Shown: positions 1-6,365 of the stretch, piece by piece
Layout: each line of letters begins with the position of its first letter
Position numbering within the stretch: the first letter of the stretch is position 1
NCBI GenBank assembly: GCA_002310995.1
Contig: DBYV01000046.1
Location: 4,804 to 15,457 of the forward strand
From: a bacterium UBP6_UBA1177
Lineage (GTDB): Bacteria; UBP6; UBA1177
DNA length: 10,654 nt
Direction of reading: 5' to 3'
Position numbers and translations under genes: made by a program
Notes under the pieces: model-generated
Told to the model about the DNA's origin: nothing
Database searches by the model: none
The model's input: the letters and a program-made list of their open reading frames with translations, nothing else

Positions 1-1340
1 CCGAGCAGGAATGCCGGAATTATCGCGACTACCGTGTAGAAATACTTGTTCTGAAGTTTTGCGGGAAGTTTGTCGCCTACCATTTCGTTCGTGAGGAATC
101 TCGCAAGTCTGACGCTTGTGTCGAGAGTCGTCATGATGAAGACGTTGACGATAGTAACGCCGATGACAGGACCGACTTCACTGTTGAAAATAAAGGATGT
201 AAGTCTGCCGAAACCGTTTCCGTAAACAGTGAGCGGGCCGCCTGACTTAAAAATATTCTGAAGCTGGCCGTCTCCGGTTCCCCATGTCAGAGCAGCACCT
301 GCGATGATGACGCAGACGATACCGATGATCGTTTCCATGAGCATTCCGCCGAAGCCTACGAACATCGCGTCTTTCTCTTTGTCAAGCTGCTTGGAAGTCG
401 TTCCCGAAGCAATGATGCTGTGAAAACCCGAAACCGCGCCGCAGGCTATGATTATGAAAAGGAACGGAACGAGCGGTCCCTGAGCTGAATCTTTGAAAGT
501 TTCTTCAATAATAAAAGGAGCGTTCATGTCGGGATGAACTACAATAATCCCGATAAACGCCAGTGTTATGCCGATGATGAGGACCCAGCTTGAAATGTAG
601 TCGCGCGGCTGGAGAAGGATCCAGACCGGTGTTACCGAAGCGACGACTCCGTAGATCATAAGAAGCGTGAACCAGATCTGATAAGCAGTCTTTTCCGAGC
701 CGACCGTAATCGGGAACTTGAAACCGAGCCAGATAAGGAAAATCAGTCCGGCGATCGCGATTATCGTGTTTGCCCAGAGAGGCAGCCATCTGTTTTTATT
801 GATGACACCGAAAAGCATTGCAAGAGGAATGAGCGCGAAAGTCGGGATAACAAGTTCAGCTTTTTTGATAAGCGATACTGTCGCCATATTGGCAAAGACC
901 GAGATTACAAGGACGATCGTAAGCCAGACAAAAACCAGAAAGAGGAATTTCGCCCGCTTTGAAACATATTTTTCCGCATTATCGGGAATACTTACTCCCT
1001 GATGGCGAACTGAGATCATAAGCGAAAGATAGTCGTGGACCGCGCCGATGAAAACACCTGCGACAAGCAGCCATATCGCGGCAGGACCCCAGCCGAAGAA
1101 TACTACAGCCGTGATCGGACCGACTATGGGACCTGCACCTGCGATCGAGGAAAAGTGATGTCCGAAAAGAACGATCGAAGGAGCCGGATAAAAATCGACG
1201 CCGTCATTCATGGCATGCGAAGGAGTCGGATTCTCATCAACGGGATCGATAAGTTTCTTTTTAATTACGTTGTTACCATACCAGAAGTAAGCAACAACAA
1301 CCCACAAAAGCGAAAAAACAAGAATGTAAATACTGTTCAT
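1..1340 (-). CDS. cstA: CstA-family carbon starvation/pyruvate-type transporter, 3' end beyond window
   Basis: Polytopic inner-membrane transporter of the CstA/BtsT family. Characterised E. coli members take up pyruvate with protons and are also implicated in peptide use under carbon starvation; the substrate here is not shown by sequence. I translated 446 codons leftward from ATG 1340; the frame stays open to the window edge, so the C-terminus is missing. Family signatures are clear: FGHHFSSIAGAGPIVGP at residues 59-75, QPRDYIS at 244-250, ACGAVSGFH at 299-307 followed by SGTTSK, and a TSVRLARF segment near 408-415. About ten hydrophobic segments are visible, starting with residues 4-20. The start is supported by GAGGTG four bases upstream (1345-1350). 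The N-terminus is shorter than E. coli CstA, starting near the second hydrophobic segment of that protein, as in many short CstA homologues. It stands alone after the lnt operon, separated by a repeat cluster. Confidence 0.93.
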   Translation of the reverse strand, partial: MNSIYILVFSLLWVVVAYFWYGNNVIKKKLIDPVDENPTPSHAMNDGVDFYPAPSIVLFGHHFSSIAGAGPIVGPITAVVFFGWGPAAIWLLVAGVFIGAVHDYLSLMISVRHQGVSIPDNAEKYVSKRAKFLFLVFVWLTIVLVISVFANMATVSLIKKAELVIPTFALIPLAMLFGVINKNRWLPLWANTIIAIAGLIFLIWLGFKFPITVGSEKTAYQIWFTLLMIYGVVASVTPVWILLQPRDYISSWVLIIGITLAFIGIIVVHPDMNAPFIIEETFKDSAQGPLVPFLFIIIACGAVSGFHSIIASGTTSKQLDKEKDAMFVGFGGMLMETIIGIVCVIIAGAALTWGTGDGQLQNIFKSGGPLTVYGNGFGRLTSFIFNSEVGPVIGVTIVNVFIMTTLDTSVRLARFLTNEMVGDKLPAKLQNKYFYTVVAIIPAFLL

Positions 1341-1371
1341 TTTTCACCTCGAAAAATAAAAAAACCGGGAA

Positions 1372-1399
1372 ATTTTAATTAGAAGCCGAAAAAAAACAA
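1372..1399 (-). promoter_or_regulatory. possible promoter of cstA
   Basis: On the minus strand TTGTTT (1394-1399) is followed after 16 bases by TAAAAT (1372-1377), which resembles sigma-70 -35 and -10 boxes. It sits about 30 bases before the cstA start codon and its GAGGTG ribosome binding site. The -35 match is poor and lies in a T-run, so this is tentative. The same T-run could instead end the upstream lnt transcript. Confidence 0.35.
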
Positions 1400-1434
1400 G
1401 GTCTTGTCGTTACGACGTGACATCGTGACGTCGT
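1389..1434 (-). terminator. possible transcription end of the pgpH-ybeY-lnt operon
   Basis: Downstream of the lnt stop, the minus strand can form a 7-bp stem from ACGACGT and ACGTCGT (1428-1434 with 1412-1418) around a 9-base loop. About 15 bases later comes a run of eight T (1389-1396), immediately preceded by a small CAAG/CTTG inverted repeat. The stem-to-T-tract distance is not canonical for an intrinsic terminator, and the stem is part of the repeat cluster. Confidence 0.25.
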
Positions 1435-1487
1435 GACGTTGTTTTATCGTGACGACGTAACGCCGTGACGACGTGACGCCGACGGCG
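1404..1487. repeat. GC-rich short-repeat cluster A (GACGACGTAACGCC family)
   Basis: The cluster is a run of degenerate units built from CGTGACGACGT-like words. It includes an exact 16-base tandem with one mismatch (GTGACGACGTAACGCC at 1449-1464, GTGACGACGTGACGCC at 1465-1480). A related pair begins ATCGTGACG at 1422 and 1446. The palindrome GTCGTTACGAC lies at 1406-1416. It shares the exact 16-mer GACGACGTAACGCCGT (1451-1466) and the 13-mer TTGTCGTTACGAC (1404-1416) with cluster B at 6271-6364. It fills the gap between the cstA promoter region and lnt and runs into the 3' end of lnt. Units are too irregular, and spacers absent, for a CRISPR array; a REP-like or small palindromic element is more likely. 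Confidence 0.85.
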
Positions 1488-3114
1488 CGCTCTTTCCCGT
1501 TTTTTTCTCTGTTCTTCCGAACCTGTCAAGCAGGAAAAGCCCGAAAATAATGTAGTTCAGCCAGACAAACCAGTTGCCGAATTTAAGATATATTGTGCTT
1601 TTGTCGTAAAGCGGAATTTTGCGGTTTATTGTCGTTCTTTCAAGAAATTTCGTGGAATTTTCGATAGTTCCGTCAGGCAGAATTACTTCGCTGATTCCGA
1701 CATTAGCGCTTCTGACTATCGTTCTGCCAGTTTCGACTGCGCGGAAAGGATAAAACATTCCGTGCTGGAAGGTTTCGCTCGAATTTCCGAACCATGCATC
1801 GTTACTGATGTTGACTAAAAGTTCAGCACCGTTTTTCACGAATCCTGCCACATTCTCGCTGAAAGTTCCGTCGTAGCAGATAAGTATCGACGCCTTAAAA
1901 TTCCCGTAATCGTAAACTGTGTATTCGGTACCGCGCACAAAATCGCCAAGGTTGCCGGGAACAAGTATCGAAAAGCCGATAGAGCGCAGAAATTCGCTGT
2001 AAGGAAGGTATTCTCCAAATGGCGCAAGTTTGATTTTTTTGTAGATTTTGCGGATTTTTCCGTCCTGAATAAAACCCGCTGCATTGAAAAAGCTAAGTTC
2101 ATTTCTGTCAACCATATCCATTCCGACAATCTGGTTCGGAAAGTTATAAGCTCTCGTGAAATAGCGCTCCATGATGTAGTCGAAGTTGTCGAAACCCATC
2201 GGAATCCTAAGCGGCATCGCGGCCTCGTGCCATACTACAAGGTCCGTGTCTCTATCGAAAGTGTTGATCTGGTCGATGAAAACACGGAGCATTTCGAATA
2301 CATTTTCCTCTTTCGCGTTGATGTCGTACTGATTTATGGCAGGCTGCATAAGACCAATTTTTATCTCTTTCGCAGGAGTTTCCGATTTGAAAGAAATCAT
2401 CTGGAAAGCCGAATACGAAAAAAGGAGAACGAGAACCGTGGCAAGAACCAAGCCCTCTTTTTTATTATTTTTCCTAAAAATCAAGGTGTAGAAATAGAGC
2501 GAAATCCAGACAATCATGAACGAAATTATATAGACAGAACCAATAGAAGCCCACTGGAGAATTACTTTGTTTGAATACTGCGAATGTCCGAGAGCCGACC
2601 AGAAGAAATCGACAGGAAAAAATGTCCTTAAAAATTCAACCGCAAGCCAGACTACCGCAATAAACCAAGGCTTGAGCGGCAAAACTGAACTGGCTGGAAC
2701 ACGGATCAAATCAGTGAAATCAGAAGTTTTTTCGCTTTTTTTGGCAAAAAACCTGCAAAGCAGCCAGAATGCAACCCAGTAAAGACCTAAGATAAAGAAC
2801 ATAAGGATAAGCGCAAGAACACTTTCTATAGCACCTAAACCACCGTAAATATTGAGAGAATAGAAAATCCAGTAAAATACAAAAGCGTTCGCCGGAGCCG
2901 TTATTCCGTAAATCGCAAAAATCTGTTTTTTAAGTGTTTTAAACGAGCCGACAACATAGAAAAACAGAGGCATAACAGGAAAAATCAGAATCCAGCCCAT
3001 AAAATCGTGAATAAAAACGGTAGAAGTAGTGCCTGGAATAACAAAAGGGAAACTCATTGCGAAACAGAAAACAAAAAGAAGCGACGCTAGAAAGATTTTG
3101 ATTTTATCAGACAT
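1444..3114 (-). CDS. lnt: Apolipoprotein N-acyltransferase Lnt (divergent active-site surroundings)
   Basis: Inner-membrane enzyme that adds the third acyl chain, taken from phospholipid, to the N-terminal cysteine of diacylated lipoproteins. The 556 residues carry about seven N-terminal hydrophobic segments up to residue 240, then a periplasmic nitrilase-fold domain (about 250-500), then a last membrane segment near 512-530. The Glu-Lys-Cys triad is present as E297 (VVWHEAA), K360 (YKKIKLAPFGE) and C413 (LICYDG); NISNDAWFG at 435-443 and the RSANVGI segment are typical. Differences from the E. coli enzyme: WHE replaces WPE, CYD replaces CYE, and the tryptophan after the first nitrilase strand (E. 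coli W237) aligns with N266. ATG 3114 directly abuts the ybeY stop, so translation is probably coupled. The final 14-16 residues (APSASRRHGVTSSR) and the stop are encoded by repeat cluster A. Confidence 0.94.
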   Translation of the reverse strand: MSDKIKIFLASLLFVFCFAMSFPFVIPGTTSTVFIHDFMGWILIFPVMPLFFYVVGSFKTLKKQIFAIYGITAPANAFVFYWIFYSLNIYGGLGAIESVLALILMFFILGLYWVAFWLLCRFFAKKSEKTSDFTDLIRVPASSVLPLKPWFIAVVWLAVEFLRTFFPVDFFWSALGHSQYSNKVILQWASIGSVYIISFMIVWISLYFYTLIFRKNNKKEGLVLATVLVLLFSYSAFQMISFKSETPAKEIKIGLMQPAINQYDINAKEENVFEMLRVFIDQINTFDRDTDLVVWHEAAMPLRIPMGFDNFDYIMERYFTRAYNFPNQIVGMDMVDRNELSFFNAAGFIQDGKIRKIYKKIKLAPFGEYLPYSEFLRSIGFSILVPGNLGDFVRGTEYTVYDYGNFKASILICYDGTFSENVAGFVKNGAELLVNISNDAWFGNSSETFQHGMFYPFRAVETGRTIVRSANVGISEVILPDGTIENSTKFLERTTINRKIPLYDKSTIYLKFGNWFVWLNYIIFGLFLLDRFGRTEKKTGKSAPSASRRHGVTSSR

Positions 3115-3585
3115 TTATTCTTCACCGCGCCCTTTCCACTGCGGAAAAAGCTGCCTCATAACGACATTTTCAGCCTCACGCATCTGCGTGCGTTCCGAAG
3201 CTTTGTGATGGTCAAAACCGAGAAGATGCAGAATCCCGTGAACAACCATAAAAACCATCTCTTCCTGAAAAGTGGTCCCGTATTTTTCGGCATGACTTGC
3301 GACTACATCCGTGCAGATGAATATATCCCCAAGAAGAAACGGGGCAAAATTTGCACCTTCGCCCTCTGCAAAAGCAAAAGAAATGACATCTGTAGCCCTG
3401 TCTATATGCCTGTAATTTTTGTTGATCTCTCTGATTCCCGTTTCATCTGTAAAAATTACAGAAACTTCGTAAGGATCTGTGACTTTCAGGCCTTTGTATT
3501 TTAGCGCAAGCTTTATCGCTTTGCGCATATCGCCTTTCAAGTCACCCGGTGCGTAATCGCATTCCGAAAAAAACGCTATTTTCAT
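3115..3585 (-). CDS. ybeY: Endoribonuclease YbeY (rRNA maturation factor)
   Basis: Zinc-dependent single-strand endoribonuclease involved in 16S rRNA 3'-end maturation and ribosome quality control in the cytoplasm. The 156-residue length is typical. The diagnostic metal site H-x3-H-x5-H is intact (H116, H120, H126 in HGILHLLGFDH). The conserved arginine of NYRHIDRATDVISF is R59, and the family segment LLGDIFIC lies at 84-91. The start overlaps the pgpH stop by four bases (ATGA, 3582-3585), with an AGGAG/AGGA-rich stretch inside the 3' end of pgpH as ribosome binding site. Its own stop abuts the lnt start. In E. coli ybeY also lies in the operon leading to lnt, and in Firmicutes it follows a pgpH homologue; this operon combines both neighbourhoods. 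Confidence 0.96.
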   Translation of the reverse strand: MKIAFFSECDYAPGDLKGDMRKAIKLALKYKGLKVTDPYEVSVIFTDETGIREINKNYRHIDRATDVISFAFAEGEGANFAPFLLGDIFICTDVVASHAEKYGTTFQEEMVFMVVHGILHLLGFDHHKASERTQMREAENVVMRQLFPQWKGRGEE

Positions 3586-6224
3586 TTGATTTCCTGCTCC
3601 TTCTGCTCGGGCGCGGCGTTAATCTTATCCTGCGGATATTTGACTCGGCCGTGATAGATTCCGGAAAATGTGTTTACAAGAGAGTCTTCTATTATCTGAA
3701 GGTCTTTTGTAGTGATGTTACATTTGACAAACTGATTTTCCCTGATTTTTCCCGCGATAATTTCCTGAACTCTTGTTTTTATGCCGTTTTCGGTCTTCTT
3801 GTCCATCGAACGCACAGCTGCCTCGCAACTGTCTGCAATCATTAGAAGAGCCGTCTCTTTCGACTGAGGTTCCGGTCCCTGATATTTGAATTCAGCTTCC
3901 GAAACGTTCGGGTCAAGTTCTTTCGCCTTTTTGTAGAAATATCCGACAAGCGTCGTGCCGTGGTGCTCAACTATCGCGGATTCAATTTCTTCTCCGAGAT
4001 GATATTTTTTTGCAAGTTCAAGACCGTACTTGACGTGGTTTGTGATGATTCTCGCAGACATCGTAGGACGGTAGTTGTCATGCGCATTTTTTCTATCACG
4101 CTGATTTTCAGTGAAATATTCCGGCCTTTCGAGTTTTCCGATATCGTGGAAATAAGCCATGACTTTACATTTGAGCGGGTTAAGCCCAAGGTCACGTGCT
4201 GCGACTTCAACAAGAGATGCAACTGTAAGCGAATGCTGATAAGTTCCGTTCGCATAAACCGACATCTGCTTGATAAGCTCGTTACTCATTGTCGAATAAC
4301 CGACATACTTGATGTTAGTGACATAGTCCAGAACCGATTCGAAAAGAGGAATCATTATAGTGAGTATGCCGCCAGAAAGCATTGCCGACACAAACGCCGA
4401 AACAATGGCGGTAAAAACATGCATTCCGCTGTGATTAAGCGAAGAGTCTAACATACCTATAACAAGTGCGAGTCCCATCGCTACAATCGAAAATTTAAAA
4501 GTCTGCCACATAATCTGGCCCGAAGATTCTACATGGAAGATTATGTACATGAAAATCAGCGAACCGAAGAGGTAAAATATCGGAATAAAGTAGTTCTCAG
4601 GAAAGAGCATTGCCAGGGCGGCGGACAGAACAAACAGGAAAAAGCACGCAGTTTCTGTGTTTACGAGAACTCTTACCGCCGCCACAAAAAACGGCAGAGG
4701 AAAGAAGAAGTATATCGCCTTATTGTCATTCGCGATTTCCTGAATCCACGGCATAGTATAACGCAGAAGCATAAGAGCCACGGACATCAGGAGAGTCATA
4801 AGCAGAAGATCCTTGTTGCGGTATCTAAACTTGCCTATCGACCGTGTAAAAACAAGAAAAACAATCGAAATAAAGGCTGCTATGTAGAAGAAATTACCGA
4901 TGAAGAAAAGTTCTTTCGAAATATTTTCAGACTGCTCCTGCATAACCCTGAAAACTTCGACATCTTCTTTTGAAATCACCGCTCCAGACGAAATGACACG
5001 GTCGCCTCTCGAAATTTTCCGTTCCGACTTCGGAGCATTGTTTTTTGCTTCAATCTTGTTGTATTCGGTAATTTCAGCGTTGTAGAATATAGAATCCTTA
5101 ATCGTCCAGCTTCCGACTTCTGCGACAATTTCAAAACCTCTCGGTGTGAAATCGGACATATTGAGCTTATCCTTCGTGTGAAGTATTTCGGCTTTAAGAG
5201 CCGCCGAATTGATTATCTTTCCGGTCTGGACATTAAAAGAATTGATTTTGATGGTATAATTCGGATCAGACGGAGTTTCCTGCGATGAAGAGTCCTTCTT
5301 ACGGATTACGATATGTTTCGGAACATAATCAGCCCTGATTCCTTCGCGCAGAATGTAGTAGTCGTTTTGGTTGAAGTAGTCCGAAATCTCCGCAATGGCC
5401 TCTGGAATACGCGCAGGAAATATGTTATCTGCAAGTTCGCGGAAAATATAATTTGAAAGAGGAGTCCCTATTATCCGTTCGAAATCACTACGTTTTTTCA
5501 TAAAAACAGCCGGAAGTCCCGTTTTGAACTCTCTGAGTTCGCCGCTTTTACCGGAATTTATGACGTAATCAGCAAGAATATCGTGGAATTCAGGCGGGAA
5601 AGGAAGATTCTTTGCTGCAATTGTCTCCTTTATGTTTTCCTTCGCCGCATCACGCATCATTTTGAACGCTTCGTGAAGAGCTTCCAGATTCTTTTTCTGA
5701 TCGACAAAATCATAGGTATTGGGCACTTCGTTCTGCGCAATCTCTTGATTTTTTGCAGTCTCTTCCTCGTTGATTATCGTATAATCTTTGTCGGCAATTA
5801 TAGAATGATCTATCGTATGACCGATACTTTTCTGATCAACCGGATAGCTTTCCTTTCCTGAATCTGGAATCAGAATCCATGAAAGAAAAACTGTAAAAAG
5901 AAAAAATATTATAAAACGCGATTTAGTATCTTTCTGCCTGAGCCAGCCAATATATTTTTCTGAAAATTCGTAGAATCTTTCAAGCAAAATTATGTAGTAA
6001 TATATCGACGAAAAAACGAACCAGACCATAAGCTGCGGCGAAGATTCCCGCTTTTTCTGCCACGAATCGTAGATTTTGTATGGTTTTTCGAACTTGCTGA
6101 ACCGCCAGCGGAATATATCCTCATCTTCGTTTTCAGATGACTTTTCTATAATAAATTTCAGCTTTTTAAACTCTTTTATAAGTCTGAGATTCAGCTTGTT
6201 ATTTGTCTCTTTTAAACTTTCCAT
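3582..6224 (-). CDS. pgpH: PgpH-type 7TM-HD c-di-AMP phosphodiesterase with long N-terminal extension
   Basis: Membrane phosphodiesterase predicted to hydrolyse cyclic di-AMP to pApA. Of 880 residues, 1-100 form a charged N-terminal extension containing an uncharged aromatic stretch (64-81). A membrane segment follows at 103-120, then an extracytoplasmic 7TMR-HDED domain at about 125-435, ending in the typical ISRGDRVISSGAVISKEDV. Seven membrane segments lie between about 440 and 628, and a cytoplasmic HD domain at about 640-870. The HD metal residues are all visible: H664, H693-D694 (YFHDIGKLERP), H730, H754-H755 (IVEHHGTT) and D798 (IADS). NAHDNYRP and GYFYKKA are PgpH-like. Known PgpH proteins (about 710-720 residues) start close to the first membrane segment, so the first 100 residues are extra. 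The start is supported by GGAGAG just upstream and a good promoter (6251-6279). First gene of the operon with ybeY and lnt. Confidence 0.94.
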   Translation of the reverse strand: MESLKETNNKLNLRLIKEFKKLKFIIEKSSENEDEDIFRWRFSKFEKPYKIYDSWQKKRESSPQLMVWFVFSSIYYYIILLERFYEFSEKYIGWLRQKDTKSRFIIFFLFTVFLSWILIPDSGKESYPVDQKSIGHTIDHSIIADKDYTIINEEETAKNQEIAQNEVPNTYDFVDQKKNLEALHEAFKMMRDAAKENIKETIAAKNLPFPPEFHDILADYVINSGKSGELREFKTGLPAVFMKKRSDFERIIGTPLSNYIFRELADNIFPARIPEAIAEISDYFNQNDYYILREGIRADYVPKHIVIRKKDSSSQETPSDPNYTIKINSFNVQTGKIINSAALKAEILHTKDKLNMSDFTPRGFEIVAEVGSWTIKDSIFYNAEITEYNKIEAKNNAPKSERKISRGDRVISSGAVISKEDVEVFRVMQEQSENISKELFFIGNFFYIAAFISIVFLVFTRSIGKFRYRNKDLLLMTLLMSVALMLLRYTMPWIQEIANDNKAIYFFFPLPFFVAAVRVLVNTETACFFLFVLSAALAMLFPENYFIPIFYLFGSLIFMYIIFHVESSGQIMWQTFKFSIVAMGLALVIGMLDSSLNHSGMHVFTAIVSAFVSAMLSGGILTIMIPLFESVLDYVTNIKYVGYSTMSNELIKQMSVYANGTYQHSLTVASLVEVAARDLGLNPLKCKVMAYFHDIGKLERPEYFTENQRDRKNAHDNYRPTMSARIITNHVKYGLELAKKYHLGEEIESAIVEHHGTTLVGYFYKKAKELDPNVSEAEFKYQGPEPQSKETALLMIADSCEAAVRSMDKKTENGIKTRVQEIIAGKIRENQFVKCNITTKDLQIIEDSLVNTFSGIYHGRVKYPQDKINAAPEQKEQEIK

Positions 6225-6250
6225 TTCTCTCCGTAGACAAAAAACGGGGC

Positions 6251-6279
6251 ATTATGAACCAAAATGCCTTTCAAGTCAA
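6251..6279 (-). promoter_or_regulatory. sigma-70-type promoter of pgpH-ybeY-lnt
   Basis: Minus strand TTGACT (6274-6279), 17-base spacer, CATAAT (6251-6256): a near-consensus housekeeping promoter, with transcription expected to begin near 6244. This leaves a leader of roughly 20 bases carrying the GGAGAG ribosome binding site of pgpH. The -35 box lies within the first unit of repeat cluster B (6271-6310). The second unit has CTGACT at the equivalent place, and no comparable -10 box follows it. Confidence 0.72.
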
Positions 6280-6364
6280 AATTGTCGTTCTGACGTGACG
6301 ACGTAAATACCTCTTAAGTCAGAATTGTCGTTACGACGCGACGACGTAACGCCGTTACGACAAT
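6271..6364. repeat. GC-rich short-repeat cluster B, two ~40-bp units plus inverted repeats
   Basis: Two direct units of about 40 bases (6271-6310 and 6314-6353), about 80% identical by eye, each read TCAAGTCAAAATTGTCGTT-like and then GACGACGTAA. The second unit ends in a large inverted repeat: ATTGTCGT at 6324-6331 pairs exactly with ACGACAAT at 6357-6364, and inside it CGTAACG and CGTTACG are mirrored around one base (6345-6359). The cluster begins one base after the stop codon of the cotransporter gene and ends inside the pgpH promoter. It shares GACGACGTAACGCCGT (6340-6355) and TTGTCGTTACGAC (6325-6337) exactly with cluster A. The structured RNA could help end or protect the cotransporter transcript, but no T-tract follows. 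Confidence 0.85.
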
Positions 6365-6365
6365 A

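Noticed and set aside
505..1382. Small open frames opposite or out of frame with cstA
   Set aside because: The minus-strand cstA frame is continuous across 1-1340 with clear family motifs; the other frames show no recognisable protein and lack convincing ribosome binding sites.
1404..1487. CRISPR-like array
   Set aside because: Units are 16-20 bases, degenerate and contiguous, with no unique spacers and no cas genes nearby.
3960..4973. Rightward open frames of 146-163 codons across pgpH
   Set aside because: They run antisense to a well-conserved HD and 7TM region, are rich in Arg/Cys/His typical of antisense shadows, and have no supporting start signals.
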